Shown in pieces: positions 49,701 through 60,326 of a stretch of DNA of 64,000 nt. The stretch comes from Congeria kusceri. Lineage: Eukaryota; Mollusca; Bivalvia; Myida; Dreissenidae. Positions within the stretch are counted from its first letter, which is position 1; each line of letters begins with the position of its first letter. The position numbers and the translations under genes are program-made. The notes below the pieces were generated by a model, which searched no databases, was not told where the DNA came from, and saw nothing but the letters and a program-made list of their open reading frames with translations. The stretch is taken from the NCBI GenBank assembly GCA_027627225.1, contig CM051038.1, positions 38,606,341 through 38,670,340 of the forward strand, read 5' to 3'.

Positions 49701-52700
49701 CTTCAGATTTTACAAGGATTTTAATTTAGAGGGGATTCTAATTAAGAGGGGATTCAGATTTAAAGGGGATTCTGATTTAGAAGGCTTCAGATATGAAGGA
49801 CTCAGATTAAGAGATAATTCTGACTTAGTTCTACATAGATTCACATTTGGAGGGGATTTTGATTTAGAAGTGACTCTGATTAAGACAGGATTTTGGTTTA
49901 GAGAGAATGCAGATTGAGAGATGCAGATTTAGAGGGGATGCATATTCAGGGGGGATTAAGATTAAAAGAAGAGGAGATTCAGAGTTAGAGAGGATTGAGA
50001 TTTAGATGCACTATACCTGACTGCAATTTCTAGAGTTGCAAGAACAAAAAATGTGAGTTGTAATAAAAAATCATGCCTGTATTCCAGGCCATAGAGGTTA
50101 CTCACTCGTAAATGGTCCTCCACATCGGCCAATGCCTGGTCTATCCAGTCCATGTTTTGTGATGATTTGCATGCGTTCTTCGTCACCAGAACAAGATGGC
50201 TGACTGAGAGCACCAATGCTGTACACCTGACAAGAAAAAAACTGGGTACGGTCATCAAAATCATCAGTTTTAGAGGCAAGCCCAAATTCTTATTTTATTA
50301 CTTGACAACAAGAAAATGTTACAAGCCTACCTATATAAAACAGAGAATCCAAGCAAGCCTGGTTCAAAATTTAAAAGTGCAGGGCTTATTTGCTTGTGCT
50401 AATTTCGACCACAGGTGAACCATGACCACAGTGGCTTGTTAGGTAAAATGTTACTGTGGCTAACAACGACAAGATGACTGAAAGCAACAATAATATGAAT
50501 CTCTCATGAGAAAGATTGTTATTGAGCATGTTATAAAAGTCATGCTCAGATATGTCCATTTTTTTTCTTTAAATATGATATCCATTACATATTTAAACTA
50601 GAACTGCAGATAAGGAAGTCACAGAAATATTATGGTAAGACTTCTGTATGACCTAACCTAGCCTTAATGTCAGGTGCATATATCGCACTAACCTGGCCTC
50701 CAATAATCTAGGATCCAAAGGTGGTTACATATATTGTACTAACCTAGCCTCCAATAGTCTAGGACCCAATAAGGTTACATGTATTGTACTAACCTAGCCT
50801 CTAATAGTCTAGGATCCAATGGGGTTACATATATTGTACTAACCTAGCCTCCATTAATCCATGCTCCAAAGGTGGGTACATGCATTGTACTAACATGGCC
50901 TCCAATAATCTAGGCTCCAAAGGTGGGTACATGTATTGTTCTAATCTGGCCTCTAGGCTATAAAGGTGGTTACATATACTGATAATTGTACTAACCTAGC
51001 CTCTTATAGTCTAGGATCCAAAGGTGGGTACATGTATTGTTCTAACCTAACCTCCATTAGTCTAGGATTCAATGGGGTTACATACGTATATTGTACTAAC
51101 CTAGCCTCTTATTTTCTAGGATCCAATGGAGTTACATATATTGTACTAACCTAGCCTCCAATAGTCTAGGATTCAATGGGGTTACATATATTGTACTAAC
51201 CTAGCCTCTAATAGTACAGGATTCAATGGGGTTACATAATATTGTACTAACTTCACCTCAAATAGTCTAGGATCCAATGAGGTTACATGTATTGTACTAA
51301 CATATTCTCTAATAGTCTAGGGTCCGAAGGTGGTTACAGATGTTGTTCTAACCTAGCCTCCAATAGTCTAGGGTCCAAAGGTGGTTACAGATGTTGTACT
51401 AACCTGGCCTCTAAAAGTCTAGGATCCAAAGGTGGTTACAGATGTTGTACTAACATGGCCTCTAAAAGTCTAGGATCCAAAGGTGGTTACAGATGTTGTA
51501 CTAACATGGCCTCCAATAGTCTAGGATCCAAAGGTGGTTACAGATGTTGTACTAACCTGGCCTCTAAAAGTCTAGGATCCAAAGGTGGTTACAGATGTTG
51601 TACTAACATGGCCTCTAAAAGTCTAGGATCCAAAGGTGGTTACAGATGTTGTACTAACCTGGCCTCTAAAAGTCTAGGATCCAAAGGTGGTTACAGATGT
51701 TGTACTAACCTGGCCTCCAATAGTCTAGGATCCAATGGCGGGTACATGCACTGCACAACATCATCCACCCGGGGGTTGATTCTCTTAGCTATCGTGATAA
51801 TATCTGTGAGCATCTCCTGCGTGTAGATTTTGTCACCTGACCCCATCGTCATGCCGACCAGCCGCTCTGTCAGCAGGTGACACGTTTTCAAAATAGCGAT
51901 ACAGTGGGGAATCAGTCCACTGAAAGAGAGGCAATTTGCTTGCCCTACGACAACAAAAAGTCTAGATCTCAAACTTTGTTTCAACATAAAATGTTGACCA
52001 ATGAAAATGCTTGTTATATTTGAGCTTTGATTTCTATTGGTTAAATGTTGAGACTAAGACTGAACTTAAGACTGTTTATAGTTGTGGGGCCTGAGCTCTA
52101 ATACGCTAAATATCATATATGTTTATGTACAGTGTGACCACTGAAATTCCAAAGAAACATCCCCTGTTACATCCATGACTGGACGGTGATTTTCCTAGAC
52201 TTATATAGCAAATATTTAATGCCGTACATCTGCTCGACTGTCCCTTCAACAATCAAAATAATCTATGTCATAAAAAAGCTGTAGGCAATAGAAATCCATA
52301 ATTAAAAAACAAACTCTACCAGAATAAAGCTAATAAACTCACAAAATTATGGTTGAGTATGTAAAAATAGAATAATCTAATAATGGCAATGTCAGTAATT
52401 CTGACTGTAAATGCATACAGTAGATAAACAAGTGATCAGTTTTGTAACAGTCTTTAAAACAAGAGCTGTTTGTAAAACAGTTATCTCCCCTCTAGGTTAA
52501 AAGCAATCTTTAAAATATTAAGTTCGGTGAAGATGAGATGAAAACTGTTGGACACAGTGAGCGGAAACTGCGAGAGACCAATTTTAGATAAATCGAGGGT
52601 CATAACTCTGCAGTTCCCGAGGCCATTTGGTTGATCATCAAACTTGGCTGATATTTTATCCTCAAACATTTGCATCAAATTTGGTGAAGATCTGATAAAA

Positions 52701-55700
52701 ACTGTTGGACTTATTCAAGGGCCATAACTCCACAATTTGGCTGATTATCGAACTTGGCTAAGATATTACGCCCACAAACACTTTCATGAAGTGTGATCAA
52801 GATTGGAGAAAAACTGTTGGACTTCGATAGCAGAAACAAAAGTAATCTTGTGAGCGACCGACAGACCAACTCAGAGCTACTCTCTCTGCAGTAGCCCACA
52901 TACTTACGTGACATCATCCACCCAGTGTTCGTCGTTGAGCAGCTGTTCTAGCCTTGGGTTGGAGATCTCCACGTCGTCCAGCTCTACATCACCGTCACTC
53001 GTGTACTTCGGTTCATTTTCTATCAGCTGTACGTCAGGTCTTAAATTTCAGGAGAAATGAAGGAATTGTACTTTTCCTAGTACTTTGTTACACTCATCAT
53101 GCTGGCTATTATGTTTGTACCAAAGGTTATTTCAGTATAATGCATGTATATATTATATTTGAAAATCATTATCTGGCAGTCATCAAAAATTCAACTTGGT
53201 TTCGAACTATTTCAACATTTAAACATCAAAATACAGGTCCCCAATTTTCTGTTCATTTACTTTTCCCCTGTTTGTCCATCTTATATTAAAGCACTTGCAG
53301 AGTTCAATGCCTGGCAAAGCTCCATATCAAGATTACAAACCACAACTTTTAGCCTGGAAGATGAAATTAAGAAGGACGGAAAACACTAAATTGCCCTTTT
53401 AAATGTTATATAATAGTAATAAATCATATACCGCTTATGCGCAAGATTAGTTTTCTCGTATAAATACCCATGTATAGCTTCAATAAACTGAATAATGTCT
53501 AGCTGTGTTAACATTTTATTGCTTGTTTTTCGAGGTTATAGAAAACTGAGTTTATTATCACATTAGCATAAGTGCGACTTATTGAGTTTGACACCTGGTT
53601 TAAAGACTTAAGAACACTTGTTAAGGTGTTTTCAATGAAATCTGCATAAATTTGTACACCCTGTTATACCACTGCATTGTGCAAATTACGTGCAGCAGCA
53701 TTTTAATCAACCATGTTGGCAGAACTTGAACAACACTGTGTAGTGAATGTTTACGACCATAAATGTTGTTGATGACTTAATTCTAAATTATACTGCGAAG
53801 TATTAAATTTTCAAACCAGGACTACAGGCACTAAAACACTGCAATTACAGAACTGTACAGTAACATACATTTTACTCGCCATTGCGGATTCAGAATACTC
53901 AGTATTCAATGCGAGTAAATACTTGGCAAATCTAAGCAGAGTTACTTGGTGTGGTAGCATATACCATCATGAAATCATGCGATGTGACTCCGCACATGGG
54001 TACAACTGATAGCCGATGCCGAGTGATGCAGAGTAACACTCCGCATTATTTCCCGCTGTACACATGTCTATTCTGCATCAACTTGTCCCTGATTTGCTCG
54101 CCCAAACTCCGCGCATCGCTAAATACGCTTGTTTCAGAGCAACAGATAAGGCACGTATTTGCGTAAATACCCAATTCTGAAACACCATTTACTCAATCAA
54201 TTAAACATTTAAAGGGTGACAAAACTGAATGGTCATTGCAAGCTCAATATGACCTGTAATATTTTGTGCATGCACGGTTGTTGAATGATAGGCATACTGA
54301 TTGAATCTGTGTGTTACAGTTTTACTGAGTTTGAGTATTTCCAACAATCAATAAATGTGAACAGCATAACATAATCTCAAGTACTCAATTAAATCACTCA
54401 GTACTCTATTTGTTTTCCAAATGATGGTGTAATACTCCATTCCGGCATAATCCTTATCTGTTGCTCTGTTGTTTCACCTGAACCCTACTGTGTCGTATGT
54501 GTAAAACATTTGAGGCGTGTCGTGGGAAAACCGGGTTTAATCCATGTGCGTAAAGTGTCATCCCGGATTAGCCTGTGCAGTCTGCACAAGCTAATCCGGG
54601 ACTAAACTTGAAGCTTTTATGTTGTTTTCTGTTTCAAGGAAGTCTCGTTTAAACCTAATTCCACTGTAGGCTGAAAGTGACTTCCTGAATCAGCCTGTGC
54701 GGACTGCACAGGCTAATCCGGGATGACACTTTACATACATGCATTAAGGCTGGTTTTCCCACAACAAGCCTTATTTATTTCAATTTGACTAATGTCAGTT
54801 GCCACATCACATTGTTAAGTGGCCTGTGTACTTACAATGCGTTCTATGATAATGCAAACCACCCAACATAACGTATGTTTGGCCTAGTTGAGGAGGATTA
54901 TTACCAACAGTTCACTTCCATAGGCTGTCATAAAACATGATTAATACTCCTGTCCACAGAATAAAAGAAACTCTTGGGCCACTGGGAAGACTTTTGTTAT
55001 ACCTAACACCATGTGAGGTCTAAATTGAATAAGTTTAAAATTTAATAAAGGCTTATAAAATTTCTACGTGTAAAAAGGTCCATAATTTTGACAAATTTGA
55101 AAAAAGGGCTATAACTCCTCTGATCTATGACAAATCTGCACAAAAATACCCAGGTGCACAAGTTCACATGCTGATGAATATGTTCATAAGTTTTATCACT
55201 CTAGCAGTTATACTTTTCGAGTTACACATGACACAAGTCCAAAAATGTTATTTTTTGCTACAAAAAGGGCCACAACTCTGCAGATGTCGGTAAAAAACTG
55301 CACCAAAATACCCTGGTGCACAAGTTCATATGCTGATGAATATGTTCATAAAGTGTCATCACCCTAGCAGTTATACTTTTTGAGTTTTAAGTTTGAATGA
55401 AATCCCTCAAGCAATTCCTGAAAAACTTGCTTACTGAATAACCAATCGGAATAGCTAAATATGTCAAGTGTATAAAGGCCCATAATTTTGACAAATTTCA
55501 AACTACGGATACCAAACTTAGCCTATAGATTCATTTCAATATGGGGAATTTTTTTTTAAAGTTTGAATATAATTTCTCAAGCCATTACTGAAAAAATAGC
55601 TTACCAAAAAACTTAAACTTTGCCCGGATGCCGACGCCAACGCCAACGCAAGTAGAATAGCTTGTCATTTCTTCGAAAAGTCAAGATAAAAATTCCTCTT

Positions 55701-55898
55701 GCTACGCCTACATTTGGCCGAAGCCAGACAATGGAGATATTAAATATACTACCTGGTATCCCTCATTTGTTGACCCAGAAGATCCGTCCTCTTGCAGAAC
55801 TTGTGTCTGCAGACGAGAATGAGGCCCACCAGTGAGGCAAGGAACACTGTTGCTAGGATACCAATCGCTACGGCAACAACCGTCTCCATCGCTGCCAT
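43730..55898 (-). CDS. TMEM98: Transmembrane protein 98 homologue, 5 coding exons, 246 aa
   Basis: Exons in transcript order: 55898-55753, 53039-52908, 51919-51710, 50226-50106, 43861-43730 (stop TAA 43732-43730). They total 741 nt, 246 aa, all GT-AG with phases 2, 2, 2 and 0. Residues about 5-30 form one membrane segment (VVAVAIGILATVFLASLVG) followed by Cys and basic residues. The remaining domain contains blocks nearly identical to vertebrate TMEM98: HCIAILK, MTMGSG, AKRI-PRVDDVV, MYPPLDP-LL-AR, LSVSHLVLVT-NAC and DWIDQ. Vertebrate TMEM98 is 226 aa; the extra length lies mainly in a polar C-terminal tail. Known of the family: an ER/plasma-membrane protein that binds the membrane-tethered factor MYRF and restrains its self-cleavage, and that has been linked to Wnt/FRAT control and eye size. 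Two in-frame ATGs lie three codons apart (55898 and 55889). The second has the better context and matches the vertebrate start. Confidence 0.95.
43996..44555. repeat. ~190-bp tandem repeat with hairpin end
   Basis: gtccaaat-aggtcaaggt recurs at about 44006, 44191 and 44387, with accaagaaatggcacttagt in each unit. The block ends with cccgcatcaagatgctgggg (44530-44549), a stem-loop like that at 9.49 kb. Confidence 0.8.
44880..45320. repeat. Diverged tandem repeat, TMEM98 intron 4
   Basis: Begins acaagagcatcgcctactgg. Units with aagtcaatacctcagatag and tattgagaaatttgacctaa occur near 45005, 45155 and 45265. Confidence 0.65.
45331..46715. repeat. ~165-bp cassette array in TMEM98 intron 4 (first block)
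   Basis: Same cassette as at 38.4-40.1 kb, preceded by two aacaagaggg heads at 45331 and 45379. About 8 units. Confidence 0.87.
46720..47410. other. TMEM98 intron 4, no repeat recognised
   Basis: AT-rich spacer between two cassette arrays. Confidence 0.45.
47413..48410. repeat. ~165-bp cassette array in TMEM98 intron 4 (second block)
   Basis: Same cassette, about 5 units, ending in acgcacgcacgcacgt and gggcgatcacaaaaa. It is separated from the first block by ~700 bases of other sequence. Confidence 0.87.
48415..49110. other. TMEM98 intron 4, diverged repeat tail
   Basis: Contains words of the 44.9-45.3 kb repeat (gagtttcaatttaatg, ttattgagaaatttt) and ends in aacgcagacactgacgcaga. Then plain AT-rich sequence. 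Confidence 0.45.
49118..49381. mobile_element. Foldback element copy, complete, TMEM98 intron 4
   Basis: Both hairpins are present. The ends are atatgaggc and gcctcatat, so the element and its flanks form one large palindrome. Confidence 0.9.
49420..50000. repeat. Degenerate ~20-bp minisatellite beside TMEM98 exon 4
   Basis: gattcagatttagaggggat and variants repeat for nearly 600 bases and stop ~105 bases before exon 4 (50106-50226). Together with the 51-bp array they enclose that exon. Confidence 0.85.
50687..51709. repeat. 51-bp tandem array copying the TMEM98 exon 3 end and splice donor (about 20 units)
   Basis: The array fills the start of TMEM98 intron 3. Each unit on the minus strand reads like ttggatcctagactattgga, ggccag|gttagtac, followed by a short spacer. 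The 21st unit, at 51710-51745, is the real exon end. The eight or so units nearest the exon are almost identical to each other; the outer ones are more diverged. Because 51 is divisible by three, the plus strand shows a spurious 17-residue protein repeat (open at 51287-51826). Confidence 0.93.
51710..51919 (-). CDS. TMEM98: TMEM98 exon 3 (core of the soluble domain)
   Basis: The acceptor on the minus strand is tctctttcag and the donor is gccag|gttagt. It encodes Thr93 (split) to Arg163 (split), the most conserved part of the protein. The last ~36 nt and the splice donor belong to the same 51-bp unit that is repeated about 20 times in the following intron, so in this annotation the exon ends at the outermost (5'-most) donor of the array. 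That choice is supported by homology, because the next exon continues in frame exactly as in vertebrates. Confidence 0.93.
52455..52880. repeat. Molluscan interspersed repeat, TMEM98 intron 2
   Basis: acaagagctgtttgtaaaac followed by words shared with 27.1-27.36 kb on the other strand (ccataactc, atttggttgatcatcaaact, ttggtgaagat). It ends ~30 bases before exon 2. Confidence 0.7.
53045..54505. other. TMEM98 intron 1, no gene seen
   Basis: AT-rich. Frames at 52954-53389 (plus) partly overlap TMEM98 exon 2 on the other strand and are shadows. Confidence 0.45.
54510..54771. mobile_element. Foldback element copy, TMEM98 intron 1
   Basis: Complete but more diverged, with both hairpins recognisable. 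Confidence 0.88.
55080..55640. repeat. Duplicated ~170-bp repeat, TMEM98 intron 1 edge
   Basis: ggtgcacaagttca, atgctgatgaatatgttcat and ctagcagttatac occur twice (about 55152 and 55315). Confidence 0.75.
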
Positions 55899-55900
55899 CT

Positions 55901-55916
55901 GGTTGCTATGGCAACC
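55901..55916. promoter_or_regulatory. X-box-like (RFX) site at the TMEM98 start
   Basis: The near-palindrome ggttgctatggcaacc fits the RFX X-box pattern (RYYNYY-N1-3-RRNRAC). It lies two bases upstream of the first TMEM98 ATG, with a CCAAT word directly beside it. RFX control of TMEM98 in this animal is inference. The site may simply be part of the 5' UTR. Confidence 0.45.
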
Positions 55917-56194
55917 AATTGTGAAAGATCCTTTTGGTGACTTTGAATGTTATTTTTTTCCTTATTATTCCATAGTGAATATTATTTTTCCATCAATGTA
56001 AATTTCTGTTCTCAGTCGCTGCAAATTCAGTGTTTTCTGTTGAAACAGAAGAATACTGATGATAATATTTATAAGTCCCTGAAATAAAAAAAATGTATTA
56101 GTGCACTGTTAATCAAATTCCCAGTACATGTTTCATCAAGCAATTCTTTGAAAGCACAACGAAGGGTTATTTATTTGGCGAGTATCATTTATTA

Positions 56195-56615
56195 ATTAGC
56201 AATTGGCATTTGGTAAATAGCATTTGGCAAATAGCATCTGGCAATTAGCAAAAACACAACTTCTGTTGTTTGTTCGGCATTTATTAGTTATCATTAAGCA
56301 ATTGGCATTTGGCAAATAGCAATTGGCATATAGCAATTGGCATTTGGCAAATAGCAATTGGCATTTTGCAAATAGCAATTGGCATTTGGCAAATAGCAAT
56401 CAGCAAAATGCAACTTATGTCGTTTGTTTGGCAATTATTAGTTATCATTTAGCAATTGTTATTTGTGAATTAGCAATTGTCATTTGGCAAATAGCAATTG
56501 GCAGTTAGCAAAAAGACAACTTCTGTTGTTTGTTTGGCAATTATTAGTTATCATTTACCAGTTGGCAAATAGCAATTGGCATTTGGCAAATAGCAATTGG
56601 CATATAACAATTAGC
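56195..56615. repeat. ~20-bp minisatellite upstream of TMEM98
   Basis: The unit is close to caattggcatttggcaaata, repeated about 15 times, with a longer ~115-bp higher-order spacing marked by cttctgttgtttgtt. Confidence 0.88.
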
Positions 56616-57010
56616 AAAAGCATGGCACACCGGCCTTCCATAGTTTTCCAGTGTACCATGAACTTGAACTGAACACTTCTGGAGAAGATATCATCTGGAT
56701 CAAATTAACTGTTAACTGTTTGTCAAATTCATTTACATAATTCATTTGGTTAAGCTTGTGTGTTACAGTTACATTCAAGGTGAAAATGTCAAAATCTAAC
56801 ATAATTATGTGTTGTTGTTTTTCCAGATACAAAAAGTGTGTCACAAATGTTTTTCATGTTTCCACTCAGTTAAGCAAAAAGATCAGGATCAATTAAGTAA
56901 TAAAAAGATCAGGATCAACTAAATAAATCCATAACGAACCACTGTTTTTTTTCCTTATTCAACAGGGTCTGGCAAAAAAAACAACCCATTCCCAATGCCA
57001 AAATTAATAT

Positions 57011-57268
57011 GTGGCGCGTCGTGAGAAAACCGGTCTTAATGCATGTGCGGAAAGTGTCGTCCCGGATTAGCCTGTGCAGTCCGCACAGGCTAATCCAGGA
57101 CGGCACTTTCCGCCTACAGTGGATTTATGTTTAGAAGAGACTTCCTTGAAGCAGAAAATACCATAAAAGCGGAGTGTCATCCTGGATTAGCCTGTGTGGA
57201 CTGCACAGGCTAATCCGGGACGACACTTTACGCACATGCATTAAGTCTGGTTTTCCAACGACGCGCCT
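57011..57268. mobile_element. Foldback element copy, complete
   Basis: Both hairpins are near perfect. The first reads cccggattagcctgtgcag, ccgcacaggctaatccagg. Confidence 0.9.
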
Positions 57269-57369
57269 AATATGGTATATGGTTTATTTTTCCCAATTGG
57301 AATGATAAGATTTCCAAATCTGAACAGACACAATTCTAAATACATAGGAATTGTGCATCTTATTAATAA

Positions 57370-57594
57370 ATGTGGCGCGTCGTGAGAAAACCGGTCTTAA
57401 TACATGCAGGCTAATCCGGGATGGTACTTTCCGCTTTTATGGTATTTTCTGTTTCAAGGAAGTATCTTTTAACCATAAATCCACTTTAGGCGGAAAGTGC
57501 CGTCCTGCATTAGCCTGTGCGGACTGCACAGGCTAATCCATGACGACACTTTACGCACATGCATTTAAGTCCGGTTTTCCCACGACGCGCCTCA
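57370..57594. mobile_element. Foldback element copy with half of first hairpin deleted
   Basis: The sequence passes from ttaatacatg straight to caggctaatccgggatgg, so the ascending arm of hairpin 1 is gone. It lies ~100 bases from the preceding copy. Confidence 0.88.
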
Positions 57595-57599
57595 AATCA

Positions 57600-58680
57600 T
57601 GTAATTACTTGTATTTTTAGGGATGAACACCATTAAAACATTAAGTTCAACCAATATAACACCAGTTAAAGTAATTCATTAAAGGCCTAGTTTAAGGAAT
57701 GTCTGACCTCTCCATGGGGTATTCCACTCAGTGTATTGGTTCACCATAAAATCTCTTATCATTATCTGCAATCTTTTATCTCCAGTTGACTGAGCAATGG
57801 TGAAGTGCATTATTTACTCTGGAGATGTGTATTGATATCAGCTGACAGTGGACACACTGTGACCACAGCAGTGTGCTAATACACAGGGGTACAATACCCC
57901 AGATTTGTGGGGGGGGGGGGGTCAAATAAAGAAGGATTAAACTAGGTCTTTAATTGAATTACTTTTTTCTTGAATGTTTCCCAATGTGCTAGATTCCACC
58001 ACACAAAAGTCCCAATATAATGATCTCCAATGCATGACAGATAGAGGTCAAACCCAAAACCAGTGAAAAAAAATCGTGAACACATCACCCAAAATAACTC
58101 CTGGATACTTTAGAAAAATCAAATACTTTATTCCTAAATCCACCGTTCAAACAATCATACAATCAACAAGTTTTCAAAAGTAATCGGTTTTGTAAAATCA
58201 AACAAGCAGAGTGTTTAATCCAGATGACAAATATTTGAGTCTTTCATGAAAAATACAAAATCAAATAAAATATTACAATCCTGGATTAAATTTCAATAAA
58301 ACAAACACTTTAGAGGAGATTCGCTGTTTGGCCATCCACTGAACACAGAGACGAAAATTGATTAAACAAAGAATCTGTGTTAAATAATAATATTATTAAC
58401 AAAATATGTGACATTGTAAGCATGGGGTATACAGCATCATCAGGAAATATTTCATTCAAAAAAGAAAAAAATAATTAAATAAACCAGATGAAATTATTTA
58501 ACACAATTGATGTATGTTTTTAAAATGTATTTTCACCATACCAGTAACATTTCAGGCAAAACAGCATTAAAGTCTTAACACCATTGAGTTAAAAATCGAA
58601 GAAAAGTTTACTTAAAGATAATTACAAAATGTAACACATGTGGTGTATAAACAATGACCCATAATGACAATAATTATTGT
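57600..58680. other. No gene seen
   Basis: AT-rich with a G run at 57908-57920. Nothing recognised. Confidence 0.45.
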
Positions 58681-58695
58681 GTTCCCTTCAACGTG

Positions 58696-58962
58696 TTTGT
58701 TTTTTGCTTGTTTGTTAGGATTTTTTGCCGTATTCAACAGTATTTCAGTCATATAACGGCAGTCAGTTAACCTACTCACACTTTTCCTGTTGTAAGCTGG
58801 TTTACCAGTACTGAGTGCACATACTTATGCCAGTAATTACAACTGCCCTACTTGAATCAGAGGTAGGTGGAGAATGGCTGTAGAAATAATTTCATGACCA
58901 ATCCCCACACAAGTTATGTGGCCAGGCTGGGAATCGAACCGCGATCCTCGGATTTGTAGCCG
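58696..58962 (-). mobile_element. tRNA-derived SINE, copy 3, 5'-truncated
   Basis: Reverse-strand copy of the same family. The 3' tail is near 58700, and the body and B box (ggttcgattcc) are near 58935. The head stops near the anticodon, so the A box is missing. The direct repeat ttcaacgtg at 58687-58695 and 58963-58971 marks the insertion. Confidence 0.82.
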
Positions 58963-59092
58963 TTCAACGTGTAGAACTTAATAAAGATTACATACTACTG
59001 GCTGTACAAAAGAGTCCTGCATGCTAGAAGTTTGTCAAGGAAATCAAGATGACTGCATTCTGTATATTTCTAATAAAATGCCTTAATTAAAC

Positions 59093-59140
59093 AAGAGGGC
59101 CAACATGGCCCTGGGTCGCTCACCTGAGTTTAATGAATCC
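59093..59140 (+). repeat. Isolated cassette-element head
   Basis: acaagagggccaacatggcc, ctgggtcgctcacctgag. Same head as at 37.0 kb but without the array following. Confidence 0.75.
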
Positions 59141-59426
59141 TAATGACACATTTCTGTGGAATTATTTCCAAATCCAGATAGTGGTTATATAACATTTTCC
59201 AAGTTTTCAATAAAGCAATATAAGGATCAAAACACTGACAGCAAAGAAAGACTGTTGGCGACAAAAGAAACTAAAAGCATGTGAATTATGAGTGCATTTT
59301 TTGCTTAAAAGAAACATATGTTTGAATGAATTTAAATTTTCCACCTTTGAACTTTATAATGTGGTTCAATTCTTATTCAATAGTATACGACATTATAATA
59401 AAACTAATATGTAAGCAACAAACAAA

Positions 59427-59688
59427 TGAGGCGCGTCGTGGGAAAACCGGACTTAATGCATGTGCGTAAAGTGTCATCCCGGATTAGCCTGTGCAGTGCG
59501 CACAGGCTAATCTGGGATGGCACTTTCCCCCTACAGTGGATATATGTTTAGAAGAGACTTCCTTGAAACAGAAAATAGCATAAAAGCGGAAAGTGCCGTC
59601 CCGGATTAGCCTGTGTGGACTGCACAGGCTAATCCGGGACGACACTTTACGCACATGCATTAAGACCGGTTTTCTCATGACGCGCCAC
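59427..59688. mobile_element. Foldback element copy, complete
   Basis: Both hairpins and the ends (tgaggcgcgtcgtggg, atgacgcgcca) are intact. It is among the least diverged copies. Confidence 0.9.
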
Positions 59689-60007
59689 TAATATTTTTTT
59701 GAGCTTATTATCGTATGCAAATGGAATTATATACATGCCAGTTAACAAGTCAATCTATAACGGCCCAGAATAAACGATGAAGCGGAGTAGTTAGGAACAC
59801 CGATTGTTAGTGCTTTGTAGCCAACTGAGTCAAAAGTAGGTCATATGATGCAAGCTATCGATTTTACATTCTACAATTTAAAATTAATGTATTGCAGTAT
59901 TTTGTTGACAAAATATTGAGAATAAGAATCGGTAACAAGAAAAATCACGTTTGCAACGAGTCAAAAATAACCGATGTAGCGCATTAATTTGGTGGTATTG
60001 TTCTAGG

Positions 60008-60326
60008 ACACTCAGGTGAATATTTCGGTTACATACAAGTAAATAGCGACAATAATGGTGTCATTAGTATAAGGTGATATTTTTAATAAAATGACTTTTT
60101 TTCTGGAACTGTATTGTAATAAATCACATAAAATACAAATTATAATACATATTACATACATTCTCTTAAATAAGGAAACATGCGTGAAATGTTGCTGTTT
60201 TGAAGAAAGACCCTTTCTGGTTTCGATTTACTGACTAATAGCCTGCAAAGAAAAGAAGTTTTCCGCAATACCTGTTTTGGAAATTCCCCTCTCAAAAGAC
60301 CGTTGGCTTCCGCCAACAGTCTAAAA
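60008..60326 (+). repeat. Dispersed repeat, copy B
   Basis: Partner of 667-990. On the minus strand this copy keeps a 70-codon open frame (60364-60152) starting MLKNNNMASTGIVFRLLAEA; copy A is broken in that frame. I do not recognise the peptide. Confidence 0.85.

Noticed and set aside
51287..51826. 179-codon plus-strand frame with 17-residue repeats (CCTNLASKSLGSKGGYR)
   Set aside because: It is the antisense reading of the 51-bp array and of TMEM98 exon 3.
53026..53031. Acceptor tacag for TMEM98 exon 2
   Set aside because: With the phase-2 exon 1 it would give an immediate TGA; the acceptor ttaag, 14 bases upstream, keeps the frame.
59484..59678. Recurring small protein with SSRISLCSPHRLIRDGTFR seen near most foldback elements
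   Set aside because: A reading of the foldback element itself; frames differ between copies and stops are frequent.
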